From contig CAYWDH010000010.1 of NCBI GenBank assembly GCA_964456985.1, positions 13,474 through 77,473 of the forward strand: a DNA stretch of 64,000 bases, read 5' to 3'. Positions 1 through 8,855 of this stretch are shown here, in pieces (within the stretch, counting starts at the first letter, position 1; the number at the start of each line of letters is the position of its first letter). The stretch comes from WJMT01 sp964456985. GTDB lineage: Bacteria > Acidobacteriota > Aminicenantia > Aminicenantales > Aminicenantaceae. The notes below the pieces were generated by a model. The model made no database searches, was not told where the DNA came from, and saw only the letters and a list, made by a program, of their open reading frames with translations. Made by a program: the position numbers and the translations under genes.

Positions 1-896
1 GAGATATGACCTGAATTTATCTTTATGTCCCCAGTAACACAGAATTTTCCAACTGGGCAATCTCCTTCTCGTGGGCATATTAGGTCTTTTCTTTTTCTGC
101 AGCCATATTTAGATAGATGCCAAAGCGGTTCGTCTAATTGTAATGTATAAGTAAGGTCTTCATCATTTAATTGATGAATAGCCTCTCTCCAAACTTCATT
201 TATAAGAGAGGAGATTCTGTTATTTCTACTGCCATTGTATTCACCTATTAACGCCCCTGTTCTAAAGCTAGATCTGGCAACGTGTACATCAACTGGCAAT
301 GGTACTTTGTCCAGATTTTTCAGATTAATATTTAAATTGTCTTTAAGCATTCTTATCCATAAAGGATAGATTTTGTTTCCTGTAAAGCTTGGAAAATTTT
401 TCTTAAAAGTATAATCAAATTTTTTACTGTAAATTATAGATGCATCAGAGCTCGCCTCTTTTACAATGTTCAGAGGATCATCTTCATAGATTTTATTTAA
501 TGATTCTGCTACTTTAAACCAAATATTAGAATCTTTAGTGGGCCTTTGTGATAATTTATGCTTCTGCATAGCCTTTTTTACATCTTCAATATTATGCTTA
601 ACAACTTCTTTTGGGAAAAAGAGCCATTTCGTTGGTTCATCATTAAAAGTTATTCTCCCAGATTCCCATAATCTATTAGCATTTCTCATGTAATCTATAG
701 AAACAACCATTGTTATGAACATTAAGTATTCATATTTGGATGCTCCGGGTACTTCTGATCCCCATTTAATTGTATCTGGTTTTACATCTTCGGGCATATT
801 GTTATGACCAAAAATTCCTTCTTTAGAATTAAATTTAGAATGAAGTATTTTTGCAACCTGCTTGGCCTTATTTATGTCTTTATTTAGATTAAACAT
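1..896 (-). CDS. HhH-GPD-type DNA glycosylase-like protein with FeS loop (3' end outside window)
   Basis: An uninterrupted minus-strand reading frame starts at the ATG at 896 and runs off the window edge, so only about 298 residues are visible. The middle carries a helix-hairpin-helix-like segment (GNKIYPLWIRML) and then LPVDVHVAR, which resembles the VDxHVxR stretch of HhH-GPD base-excision glycosylases. Near the edge four cysteines are spaced Cx7Cx5Cx5C (GC-RKRKDLI-C-PREGD-C-PVGKF-C), like the FeS loop of endonuclease III but with different spacing. Its start overlaps the end of the upstream YaaA-like gene by 8 bp, so the two are probably translated together. A role in cutting damaged or modified bases is inference. 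The family match comes from motif memory, not a search, and the catalytic residue was not assigned. Confidence 0.5.
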   Translation of the reverse strand, partial: MFNLNKDINKAKQVAKILHSKFNSKEGIFGHNNMPEDVKPDTIKWGSEVPGASKYEYLMFITMVVSIDYMRNANRLWESGRITFNDEPTKWLFFPKEVVKHNIEDVKKAMQKHKLSQRPTKDSNIWFKVAESLNKIYEDDPLNIVKEASSDASIIYSKKFDYTFKKNFPSFTGNKIYPLWIRMLKDNLNINLKNLDKVPLPVDVHVARSSFRTGALIGEYNGSRNNRISSLINEVWREAIHQLNDEDLTYTLQLDEPLWHLSKYGCRKRKDLICPREGDCPVGKFCVTGDIKINSGHI

Positions 897-1371
897 TTTT
901 ATTTATGTCAAGTATTGGGCTTTTGCTTGAATCATTTAATATATTTTTAGAAATTTCTCCCTTTTGTATTAATCTGATCACTTCTGGGAGTAGCCCTATA
1001 TCTCCTTGAAAAGAAAAACCTATAGAGACAAAGTTGATTTTTGCCTTTTTACAAGATTCTTGAATGCAATATAAATAATTGCGATTGGCACCCCCTTTAA
1101 AGAAGACTACCCAATTATATCCTGAATTTTTTAATTTATCTGCGATAATAGGAACGAATTGTTTTGCTTTTTCCTTAGTCATGATTTCATTGTAGGGGGC
1201 GATAATCTTCTCTGCAGGTAAGAGTTCATGTTTTGCACTTAAAATATACATATCACAATCATTTTTTCTATTGTAGACGGCTTTTATTCGTGCTGATTTA
1301 TATAGTTTATAGGCTTGAGTGGGGGAGTTGTGTTTTTTGTTTCCGCAAGCAGTTACCAATGCTATTTTCAT
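889..1371 (-). CDS. YaaA/DUF6884-like protein
   Basis: 160 residues. The N-terminus (IALVTACGNKK, then a short spacer and LYKSARIKAV) followed by YILSAKHELL and IAPYNEIM matches the pattern of DUF6884/YaaA-like proteins, where a CxxKK start and an SAKxGLL block are the hallmarks. YaaA itself limits oxidative DNA damage in E. coli and binds DNA; the function of DUF6884 relatives is unsettled. The stop overlaps the start of the FeS HhH gene by 8 bp, which suggests a shared job on DNA. The region is AT-rich compared with DNA beyond 8.85 kb, consistent with transfer. Confidence 0.55.
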   Translation of the reverse strand: MKIALVTACGNKKHNSPTQAYKLYKSARIKAVYNRKNDCDMYILSAKHELLPAEKIIAPYNEIMTKEKAKQFVPIIADKLKNSGYNWVVFFKGGANRNYLYCIQESCKKAKINFVSIGFSFQGDIGLLPEVIRLIQKGEISKNILNDSSKSPILDINKNV

Positions 1372-1508
1372 TTTATATGTTTTTATTAAGTATTTATTCC
1401 GTTTTGTATACTATGAATTAATTATCTCTTTTGAATGTTGCTGATATAATTTAAGGATTTTATTAATCTTTTTGAGATATTTCCAAGTATAATAAATTTG
1501 ACTTAATG

Positions 1509-2540
1509 TTACTCTCTTTTTTTGAAATGAGGTTCGGATTCAGAAGAACCTATAAAATAAAAATAATGATGCATTACTCGAGCAAGTCTAGAAATAAACA
1601 TAAGAGCAGAATAGACCCTATTACCCAACTCATATTCGTTGGTATCTTTTTTTACTATGTTTTCCCCAAATATCGTAGTTGCTTCTGTTTTATCTATAAC
1701 AAAACCATGGTCTTTGTATGAATAGACAAGGTCTTTTGCAATTGTAGTTGGTTTTTGTTTTAAATTAGATGAATGTGCTTTTAGGAGGCGCTCTGCATAT
1801 TGAACAGCTGATTCTGCTACACGCTCAAAATATCCTAGATGAATAGGCTTTAAGGACATATTCAAGTATTTAGCAAACATATCTGAGGCATGAGGATAGT
1901 GTTTAACTAGATCAGCAATGTGCTCAATAGAAGCCTTAAGCCCTAGTGCTGGAAGATTATCGATTTGGGGATCAATAGGACCAAGTTCACTGAGACTTCC
2001 CATGTGTATTTCATCTGCAGCACAGCAGATTAGTGTTGCACCAGACTTGGCCTGGCGAGGTACGACTACAATAAATTTCCCACATGAATATTCACGACAT
2101 AACTTACCAATCAGATATGCTGAGTCTATAAATCCACCGCTTGAGTAAAGCACAAGTAGGATTGGATTCCTTTCGGAGAAAGAGGTTGCTGCTGAGTAAA
2201 TGTGGTCTGCATCACTTTTAACCATTCGTCCTTCATCATGGAGTATGAGGATGTTGTATTTATTTGCTATTGTGCTCTGATTGATCTGGTATTTTATATA
2301 GTCTTGAATAAGTTTATCGCGCTTCTTCGCAGAATCGGAAGGGGCATCGGGACTCAGTGATGTGAAAAGAGTATCCACAAGTAGGTTAATATTATATTTT
2401 TTCTTATTTTTATCTTTACTAGTGGTTGCTGACTGTGGTGATGGTGTAGGTTCAACATTAGGAGTCCTTTTATTTTTGGGTTTTGGTTCAGCTGCTTTTT
2501 TTTGTTTGGTGCTTTTTTTCTTAGTTGCTTTACTAGGCAT
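1509..2540 (-). CDS. SDH-type (ClpP/SppA fold) serine protease
   Basis: 343 residues. Residues 1-50 are a low-complexity Lys/Pro/Thr-rich tail with no signal peptide. The rest matches the serine dehydrogenase proteinase (SDH, ClpP-class) family: LYSSGGFIDSA (residues 131-141) gives the oxyanion-loop glycines, and QAKSGATLICCAADEIHMG followed by SELGPIDPQ (163-192) contains the Ser-166 nucleophile candidate. Members are either membrane-linked or soluble; no transmembrane helix is obvious here. A good ribosome site (AAGAGGAT) precedes the start. It lies about 140 bp upstream of the YaaA-like gene in the same direction, so co-transcription is possible. Substrate unknown; related proteases occur in defence islands, but that is context only. 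Confidence 0.75.
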   Translation of the reverse strand: MPSKATKKKSTKQKKAAEPKPKNKRTPNVEPTPSPQSATTSKDKNKKKYNINLLVDTLFTSLSPDAPSDSAKKRDKLIQDYIKYQINQSTIANKYNILILHDEGRMVKSDADHIYSAATSFSERNPILLVLYSSGGFIDSAYLIGKLCREYSCGKFIVVVPRQAKSGATLICCAADEIHMGSLSELGPIDPQIDNLPALGLKASIEHIADLVKHYPHASDMFAKYLNMSLKPIHLGYFERVAESAVQYAERLLKAHSSNLKQKPTTIAKDLVYSYKDHGFVIDKTEATTIFGENIVKKDTNEYELGNRVYSALMFISRLARVMHHYFYFIGSSESEPHFKKRE

Positions 2541-2867
2541 ATATTATCCTCTTAATTTTAGAAAAATCATGCAGATTTTTATGGAATACCGTATTGTTTT
2601 TTCTTGTTATATAATTCTGAATATAAACATGAAATAATGTAATTAATATAATAAATTTTTTTATCATTATCCTTTTGCGTTTAATGCTTTTAACTGTAAT
2701 ATTGTCTTCAACATAAATATTAACAAAATAAACAACACTATTCAAGAAAAAAGTATATTAGATGAAGAATATCATTTGTATATATGTATTTTTTTATTAA
2801 CAGGAAGCAAGTTTAAATAAGATTTCTCAATTGATGCTTTAAAAAACATATTAAATAAAATTATATA
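2541..2867. other. AT-rich intergenic stretch, no convincing gene
   Basis: About 330 bp, strongly A/T rich. The open frame at 2533-2745 (minus) has no recognisable protein features or good ribosome site and is read as noise. The promoter of the SDH-protease gene should lie here, but no clear -35/-10 pair stands out in such AT-rich DNA. Confidence 0.5.
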
Positions 2868-3785
2868 TTAACAATCTCTAAATTTGATTATTTTTATTAT
2901 ATCTCTACCGGTTTCGTCTTCAATATTTATATATATTTTTTTTACGGAATTTTCGCTATCTTTTGATATTGTAAAAAAACATGTATACAGTCCATCCTCA
3001 GTTAAAGGAATAACTGAATGTAATTTTCTTTTATTGTCTAATAAATTTATGAATGGCATCTCTCTATTTTCTTCTTTATAGATTTCATTCTCTCCTTTGT
3101 AAATTTTAAGACTTTCATTATTAACATTCCATTTTTTATTGAATATTTCAATTTTTATAGCTTTTGTTTTTTCTTCTTTTATTAAAAGTCTTATATAGAG
3201 AAAAAAATTGTTGTTTTCTTTTTTACAAGTTATCCAAACATTACTAAAGATATGTGGAAGAAAGTTATATACAATGAATATTGAAACAATACCTATACCT
3301 AAAACTACAGCAAGAAATAACAAATTTACAGCTCGTTCTCCCATTATTAATTTTGGAATATTAGAGAATATTAATATAGAAGCCATTACACTAGTAAGGA
3401 CAACAATTCCAAATGATGCGAGTAATGATCGAGGATTAGGTCTTGAAAGTGGAAGGTATTCTCTAATCCTCCTAAAAAATTCAAAAATAGATATTATCAA
3501 AAGTATAAATCCAAATATTCTAAGAAAATTAATAGATAGATCTTTTAGAAAATAAACAAAGTTGTTTAAGCAATTTAAGTTTAAAATTAATTCATTCATA
3601 CTGAAAGTAACTACCCACATAATAGTTATAAACATTAATATAATTAGGAAATAAGAAAATATTTTTTCTATAAATGAAAGAGCAAATTTAATACCTAAAT
3701 CTCTACCTTCATAAGCGCAAATAGAAATATATATAATTGCTATTACTCCAAAAATAACTAAAGAAATAGTAGTGATAGAAATCAT
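2868..3785 (-). CDS. membrane protein of unknown function, last gene of radical SAM/ABC operon
   Basis: 305 residues. Five hydrophobic segments are visible in roughly the first 180 residues (about 4-24, 40-62, 88-103, 125-145 and 152-175). A soluble C-terminal domain of about 120 residues looks beta-rich (VIPLTEDGLYTCFFTIS...KKIYINIEDETG). I do not recognise the family. The start overlaps the stop of the upstream B12-binding radical SAM gene by 4 bp, so it is part of the same operon. Ile/Asn/Lys-rich composition follows the AT bias of the region. Confidence 0.65.
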   Translation of the reverse strand: MISITTISLVIFGVIAIIYISICAYEGRDLGIKFALSFIEKIFSYFLIILMFITIMWVVTFSMNELILNLNCLNNFVYFLKDLSINFLRIFGFILLIISIFEFFRRIREYLPLSRPNPRSLLASFGIVVLTSVMASILIFSNIPKLIMGERAVNLLFLAVVLGIGIVSIFIVYNFLPHIFSNVWITCKKENNNFFLYIRLLIKEEKTKAIKIEIFNKKWNVNNESLKIYKGENEIYKEENREMPFINLLDNKRKLHSVIPLTEDGLYTCFFTISKDSENSVKKIYINIEDETGRDIIKIIKFRDC

Positions 3786-5185
3786 AACTTTATTTCCTTT
3801 CCTAAAGATGTTTCTAATTCGTATTCTAAAGTTGTTCTTATCTGTTTATTAGAATATTTTTTTTCAATTTCTAAACATAGAGTAACTAATTTCCTTCCTT
3901 TTTGCCCTCTATGAAAAGGGAAAAAATCACTTTTTTCATTTAACCAGTCATTTATATTGTATTTCTTCTCCTTTAAACATTGTTTAAATAGAGCAGTATT
4001 AGGGTGAACATGCACAGGATTGCATGTAACTTCGTCTGGATTAATAATACTTAATAGGTTCAAAGTGTCATCTAATTCATCTTCAGTTTCGCCTGGATAT
4101 CCTAATATTATCCAAATACCAATATTTATCTTATTTTTTTTTATTATTTTACAAATATCAATAATTTCATCGTTAGTCATTCTAATATTTTTATTCATTG
4201 CATCTCTTATTTTCTCTGAACCAGATTCAAGTCCAAAATATATTTTTTTACCACCTGCTTCTGAATAATTCTTAATTAAGTTTTCATCGATACAATCAAA
4301 TCTTGTGTGCATATAAAGACTTAAACTAGAATTTAATTTTTTTATTTCTTTAAATATATCGATTGCCCTTTGTTTGTTATAAGTAAGTGTATCATCTTGG
4401 AAACGTAAATTTTTAATATGATACTTATTTAACAGGAATTTAATTTCTTCTGAAACTCTTTTTGGTTCTTGAAAACGATATTTTTCCCAAAGTTGAGGAG
4501 AATAACAAAAATTACAGCGATAAGGGCATCCTCTTGTTGTTATCAAAGAGATAGTATTTATATTGCCAAAATTAAAAATTTCTTGATATTGAGGATATTC
4601 AGTAAAAGGTATAATGTCAGTATTATTTAACTCATTATTATTTAAATTACGTCTTGGATTTGTCTTTATTATTTCCCCTCTTTTGTTTCTGAGGACTATG
4701 CCTTCTATTTGTTCTAGTGATTGATTAGTATCTATTGAATTAATTATTTGTAATAAAGTTATTTCTCCTTCCCCAATAACGAGTATATCAAATATATTTG
4801 AATATCTTTCTAAAAACATTTCTTGCATGATCGAAATATGTGGTCCTCCTCCAATGATAAGAATTTTAGAGTCAAAATTTTTAATCTCTTTTGCTATTCT
4901 TATTCCATAATTACGTGTGGGGGAAGTTAAACTTATTCCTACACAATCGATATTATTTTCCTTTTCTAAAATTAGCCTTGTACTTTTAATTAAATTAATT
5001 TTTTCAGAGAACTTATTTTTTAGATATGCAAAAAATGAGTCAAGAACCAAAACCTCATGGCCTATATTTCTCAGAATAGAAGCAAGTAAATTTATTCCAA
5101 AGACTGGATTGGAAGAATTAATTTTAGAAATTTGCCTCTTTCCTATATTCCTATTAAAGTCTGCTTCAATTAATAATATTTTCAT
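3782..5185 (-). CDS. B12-binding-domain radical SAM protein
   Basis: The longer open frame starts at 5266 but overlaps the preceding gene; the ATG at 5185 (MKILLIEADF) lies 7 bp after that gene's stop and begins exactly where the family begins, so it is chosen, giving 467 residues. Residues 1-140 form a cobalamin-binding-like Rossmann domain (MKILLIEAD, IRNIGHEVLVLDS, ILIIGGGPHIS, DILVIGEGE). The radical SAM cluster motif is GCPYRCNFCYSP (Cys220, Cys224, Cys227). Such enzymes use SAM and often methylcobalamin for C-methylation or rearrangement. The substrate cannot be read from sequence. It follows a COG0731 radical SAM gene and a substrate importer, so it may act on the imported compound or on a product of its partner. 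Confidence 0.88.
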   Translation of the reverse strand: MKILLIEADFNRNIGKRQISKINSSNPVFGINLLASILRNIGHEVLVLDSFFAYLKNKFSEKINLIKSTRLILEKENNIDCVGISLTSPTRNYGIRIAKEIKNFDSKILIIGGGPHISIMQEMFLERYSNIFDILVIGEGEITLLQIINSIDTNQSLEQIEGIVLRNKRGEIIKTNPRRNLNNNELNNTDIIPFTEYPQYQEIFNFGNINTISLITTRGCPYRCNFCYSPQLWEKYRFQEPKRVSEEIKFLLNKYHIKNLRFQDDTLTYNKQRAIDIFKEIKKLNSSLSLYMHTRFDCIDENLIKNYSEAGGKKIYFGLESGSEKIRDAMNKNIRMTNDEIIDICKIIKKNKINIGIWIILGYPGETEDELDDTLNLLSIINPDEVTCNPVHVHPNTALFKQCLKEKKYNINDWLNEKSDFFPFHRGQKGRKLVTLCLEIEKKYSNKQIRTTLEYELETSLGKEIKL

Positions 5186-5192
5186 ATATTTT

Positions 5193-6059
5193 TTACCAAG
5201 CCCTCCTAGATTGAAGAATTTTAATTTTAATATTAATCCTTTCTGCCATATAAATTGCAAGTTCAAGCATTTTAGAAATTCTTGTTCTTCTTACTGCTCT
5301 ATTAACTGGAGGATAATCGATGCTATAAAGGTGAATTTCTATAGGATTTATAATTTTTAAAATTTCAATGTAATCGAAATTTTTTAGAGAGTTGAAGTTC
5401 TTGATGCCTGAAGAAAGAACAGCAGATGAAATTTTAATATTTCTTATTTTACTAAGATCGTTAACAATTTTTTTAAATGAGATATTTCTATCAGGTTGAT
5501 TTATATATTTAAATGTATTCTCATCAGAAACATCAAGTTTAAAAATTTTTTCATCAAATTTATCTATTGTCTTTAAAACTTTAGTATTAGCTAACATACT
5601 TCCATTTGAAAATAGTGCCAATGGCTTATTTGGAAAATATTTGTCACGTAATATCCTCGTATAATAAAATATTTCAGAGAACATTGGATGAAAGGTTGGT
5701 TCGCCATTGCCTGCAAAGGTTATATAATCTAAATGTGTTTTTTTTAAGGCATGAAATTCAAATGATGATATCAATTTTTTCTTAATTTTATAAATATCAA
5801 ACTTATTAACTTCTCTGCTCAATGTATTTTTTTTGCCCCCACAATCACAGTATAAGCAGTTAAAATTACAAACTTTCTTTTCAAAGGGAAATAGATTTAT
5901 TCCCAAGGAGTAGCCCAATCGTCTAGAAAGAACAGGGCCATAAACAACCATATTTTTACAGTTCCATATGAAATTTTTATAATCAACTTCTCTTTTGTAA
6001 TTTATAAGGGATATTTTCCCTTTTATTATATTTTCAATGGTTTCTATCTTTTCATTCAT
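5193..6059 (-). CDS. radical SAM protein of the COG0731 (TYW1-like) group
   Basis: 288 residues. YGPVLSRRLGYSLGIN (40-55) followed by CNFNCLYCDCGG (Cys64, Cys68, Cys71) is the typical opening of COG0731 proteins, annotated as wyosine-synthetase-like radical SAM enzymes; TFAGNGEPTFHP is the GGEP-like SAM-contact segment. The stop lies 7 bp before the B12-binding radical SAM gene and the start 6 bp after the ABC permease stop, so it sits centrally in a six-gene operon. True TYW1 acts on archaeal and eukaryotic tRNA-Phe; most bacterial COG0731 members have unknown substrates, and transporter linkage argues for a small-molecule or peptide role here. That last point is inference. Confidence 0.85.
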   Translation of the reverse strand: MNEKIETIENIIKGKISLINYKREVDYKNFIWNCKNMVVYGPVLSRRLGYSLGINLFPFEKKVCNFNCLYCDCGGKKNTLSREVNKFDIYKIKKKLISSFEFHALKKTHLDYITFAGNGEPTFHPMFSEIFYYTRILRDKYFPNKPLALFSNGSMLANTKVLKTIDKFDEKIFKLDVSDENTFKYINQPDRNISFKKIVNDLSKIRNIKISSAVLSSGIKNFNSLKNFDYIEILKIINPIEIHLYSIDYPPVNRAVRRTRISKMLELAIYMAERINIKIKILQSRRAW

Positions 6060-6065
6060 AAAATA

Positions 6066-6809
6066 TCAATGGCCCTCCCAATGAAATATTGTTTTTTCGA
6101 TTAATAAAAAAAGTTTATTTAATAAATAGCCAATTACTCCTGTAAGTATTATTATTGAATACATTTTAGGAATTTGAAACATCAAGTGAGAATCATATAT
6201 TAATTTTCCTAGGCCAAATCTGGTCCCAATAAACATTTCTGTAACAACAACAAGAATTAAGGCTATAGAAATGCTTATTCTTAAACCAGCAAAAATATGA
6301 GGAAACGATTCTGGAAAAATAATTTTAATGAATATTTGGAAATTACTAGCTTTCATAACTTTAGTAGATTTAATTCTCGCTTCGTTGCAATTTTTTACAC
6401 CATATATTGTATAGATTATAATAATAAGTGAGCAGGAGAATATGACTACAGAAAGCTTCGCTTTATCACCTATTCCGAAGAAAAGCAAAAACATGGGAAA
6501 AAGTGCAGATGCAGGAATTGAACGGAAAAAGTCAATTATAAATTCAAAATATTCAAAAGATTTTTTAAAATAGCCTAGTATAAGGCCAAGTGGAGTCCCA
6601 ATAGAGACAGCTAGTAAAAATCCCAATATGAGCCTATAACAAGTTGCAAAAAGATCTGACCATATTTCTCCCTTAAATAATAAAAGGAAAAGTTTTTCTA
6701 TTACATCTATTGGAGAAGGAAACAGAATTGGATTAACAATTTTTATTAAACTAAACATAAACCAAACAAAAATAAAAATAATCGGTCCAAGTATTATTCT
6801 TCTTTTCAT
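6066..6809 (-). CDS. ABC transporter permease, SsuC/TauC type
   Basis: 247 residues with about six hydrophobic helices. The cytoplasmic loop SFPHIFAGLRISISIALILVVVTEM carries the EAA-type coupling segment (FPESFPHIFAGLRIS), typical of BPD inner-membrane permeases of the nitrate/sulfonate/taurine/HMP class. The 5' end overlaps the ATPase gene by 4 bp. With the ATPase and the lipoprotein it forms a complete importer; substrate not determined. Confidence 0.88.
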   Translation of the reverse strand: MKRRIILGPIIFIFVWFMFSLIKIVNPILFPSPIDVIEKLFLLLFKGEIWSDLFATCYRLILGFLLAVSIGTPLGLILGYFKKSFEYFEFIIDFFRSIPASALFPMFLLFFGIGDKAKLSVVIFSCSLIIIIYTIYGVKNCNEARIKSTKVMKASNFQIFIKIIFPESFPHIFAGLRISISIALILVVVTEMFIGTRFGLGKLIYDSHLMFQIPKMYSIIILTGVIGYLLNKLFLLIEKTIFHWEGH

Positions 6810-7582
6810 TTCAAAATGGCCTTCCTGAATATATCTACAGCTTCTTTTTTTAGGCGAGAAAAATCATTAGAAATCATCATTTGTTGTTTTCTTGGGCGAG
6901 GAAGATCGATATTCATTATATTTGCTACTTTTGTTGGCTTTTTTGCTAAAAAGACCAGTTTGTCTGCTAAATAAATAGACTCATCGATGTCATGCGAAAC
7001 AAACAGTATAGTAGATTTGGTCTTATTCCAAATTTCTAAGATTTTATCTTCCATAAAAACACGTGTCTGAAAATCTAAAGAATTAAATGGTTCATCCATT
7101 AAAAGGATTTGTGGTTTATTAATAATTGCTCTTGCTATCGCTACAAATTGCTGTTGGCCAGTACTAAGTTCATATGGATAGAGATTATTTTCAATGTTAA
7201 TTCCCAGTTTATGTTCAAGCTCAAGAACACTCTTATGTCTTTCCTTTTTCTTTATTCCTTCCAATTCTAAAGGAAAGGCAATATTATCAATATTTTTTCT
7301 CCAAGGCAAAAGGGTTTGTTGAAAATTTTGAAAGATATATGCTGTTTTAGATTCACTTGGGTTTTTTCCATTTATTAAAACTTTACCTCCATTATAAGGT
7401 AATAAACCGGATAATATGTTTAAAAAAGTGGTCTTCCCACTTCCATTTGGCCCAAAGAATGTTACAAACTCTCCCTTTTTTATTACCAAATTAAGATCTT
7501 CAATTACAGATAAATATGTAGATTTTTTTTTGTTTCGATGAAAAGATTTGTATAAATGTTTTACAATTACATAATCATTCAT
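6806..7582 (-). CDS. ABC transporter ATPase, SsuB/TauB type
   Basis: 258 residues. Walker A GPNGSGKT is at 44-51, the signature is LSTGQQQ (a slight variant of LSGGQ), Walker B is ILLMDEPFNSLD, and SHDIDESIYLADK supplies the switch histidine. This is the pattern of nitrate/sulfonate/taurine/HMP ATPases. It drives the permease at 6066-6809, with which it overlaps by 4 bp. The binding-protein gene ends 15 bp upstream. Confidence 0.92.
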   Translation of the reverse strand: MNDYVIVKHLYKSFHRNKKKSTYLSVIEDLNLVIKKGEFVTFFGPNGSGKTTFLNILSGLLPYNGGKVLINGKNPSESKTAYIFQNFQQTLLPWRKNIDNIAFPLELEGIKKKERHKSVLELEHKLGINIENNLYPYELSTGQQQFVAIARAIINKPQILLMDEPFNSLDFQTRVFMEDKILEIWNKTKSTILFVSHDIDESIYLADKLVFLAKKPTKVANIMNIDLPRPRKQQMMISNDFSRLKKEAVDIFRKAILK

Positions 7583-7596
7583 TGTTTTTTCTTGAA

Positions 7597-8559
7597 TTAT
7601 TGTTCATAATAAATCAATGAAGTATCTATTTCCTTATTTAAAACTCCCCATTCAAATAATAAATTGGCGAGTTTTTGGATAGAATTTCTGTCAATGTTTT
7701 CTAATTTCCAATATTTTAGTGGTTTGAGTTTATCTATAACTTCTACTTCTATATTTGTCCATTTTGCAAGTATCTTTTTTACCTCAGGAATATTTTTGGG
7801 ATTATCTAAAAAGTCTAGTGCATTATACATTGCTTTTTTTATTTTTTTTGCATCTTCTGGATATTTTTTTATGAATTCTGATGAAAAAGCACTTCCCGAT
7901 CCAGGCAAAGGACTCATTACATATTTTGCTAATGGGGCTTTTTCTAATACTCTTGAAATACCCTTTACAATACTTACTGTTGCAATTGGTTCTAATGCGA
8001 AAATAGCATCTACTTGTTTGGATTCAAGGGCTTGAATTTGCAATGAAGGTTTCAGTTGTATAATATCAATATCAGTTTCTGGATTCATAAAATTACTAAG
8101 AATAATTTTGGTATAGGTAAGAATAGTTGATCCAGGGTATATCCCTATCTTTTTTCCTTTGAGGTCTGATATATTTTCTATTTTAGAGTCTTTTTTTACT
8201 AAAATATAATCAGGAAAAAATTTTTCGTTTATTACATTTACTATATATATTTTAAATTGTCCGGGTTTTTGTTGCTCTATAGAAAAAACAACAGGGAAAG
8301 CACTAGTAGCAGTCCCATCAATTCTTCCACTAATAAGAGCTTCTGCCATTAGATTTGCAGAAGAAAACTCAACAGCATCAACTTCAATTCCTTCTTTTTT
8401 AAAAAAACCTTTTTCGATTGCTACAAAGAAATGTTGATAAATTTCTGTCTTTTGATAACCAATTTTTATTTTTCTTGTTTGTTCAATACAACAAAGTTGC
8501 ATTGAAATGATAATAATTATTAATAATGATATAATATTTTTTCTCAATGCTCTCTCCAA
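7597..8559 (-). CDS. ABC substrate-binding lipoprotein, NMT1/THI5-SsuA type
   Basis: 320 residues with an N-terminal hydrophobic stretch ending in a lipobox-like SMQLC, so a lipid-anchored periplasmic binding protein. KIKIGYQKTEIYQHFFVAIEKGFFKKEGI, FSSANLMAEALISGRIDG, LKGKKIGIYPGS and VDAIFALEP are hallmarks of the NMT1/SsuA/TauA fold, which binds sulfonates, taurine, nitrate or pyrimidine precursors. It is the first gene of the operon that continues into the ATPase, permease and two radical SAM enzymes; the promoter should lie in the AT-rich 8560-8855 stretch. The ligand cannot be assigned by eye. Confidence 0.85.
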   Translation of the reverse strand: MERALRKNIISLLIIIIISMQLCCIEQTRKIKIGYQKTEIYQHFFVAIEKGFFKKEGIEVDAVEFSSANLMAEALISGRIDGTATSAFPVVFSIEQQKPGQFKIYIVNVINEKFFPDYILVKKDSKIENISDLKGKKIGIYPGSTILTYTKIILSNFMNPETDIDIIQLKPSLQIQALESKQVDAIFALEPIATVSIVKGISRVLEKAPLAKYVMSPLPGSGSAFSSEFIKKYPEDAKKIKKAMYNALDFLDNPKNIPEVKKILAKWTNIEVEVIDKLKPLKYWKLENIDRNSIQKLANLLFEWGVLNKEIDTSLIYYEQ

Positions 8560-8855
8560 TTTTTTTATAACTAAATCTTTATTTCGTATTCCATTTTATT
8601 TATTAATTACTGGTTTTTTTAAGTTTTCATCATCTGTGTCTAATTTTTTACTTCTAAATTGTTCTGTTTTTATAGTATATATATATTTAATAAACAATTC
8701 CAGTCGATGGAAAGTCAAATAATTTAGATAAATTTCAAGTTAAGTTATGATCTTATACGTTTTAATTATTCATAGATAATATATTGCTAATGTATCTAAT
8801 AATTTTTTTTAATCTAGATAGTTAATATTTTATGATGTGATAATATATTTTTGTT
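8560..8855. other. AT-rich intergenic region at the composition boundary
   Basis: No gene seen. To the left the sequence is visibly AT-rich for 8.5 kb; immediately to the right, in the DUF1232/helicase operon, it becomes balanced. It should hold the start signals of the importer operon. No clear direct repeat or tRNA attachment site was found. Confidence 0.45.

Noticed and set aside
2533..2745. 70-aa frame on the minus strand
   Set aside because: Composition is just that of AT-rich DNA, no ribosome site, no recognisable features, and it runs into the SDH-protease start.
5193..5266. Upstream start of the B12-binding radical SAM protein at 5266
   Set aside because: It would overlap the preceding gene by 74 bp and add 27 residues unlike the family; the ATG at 5185 sits right after the upstream stop.
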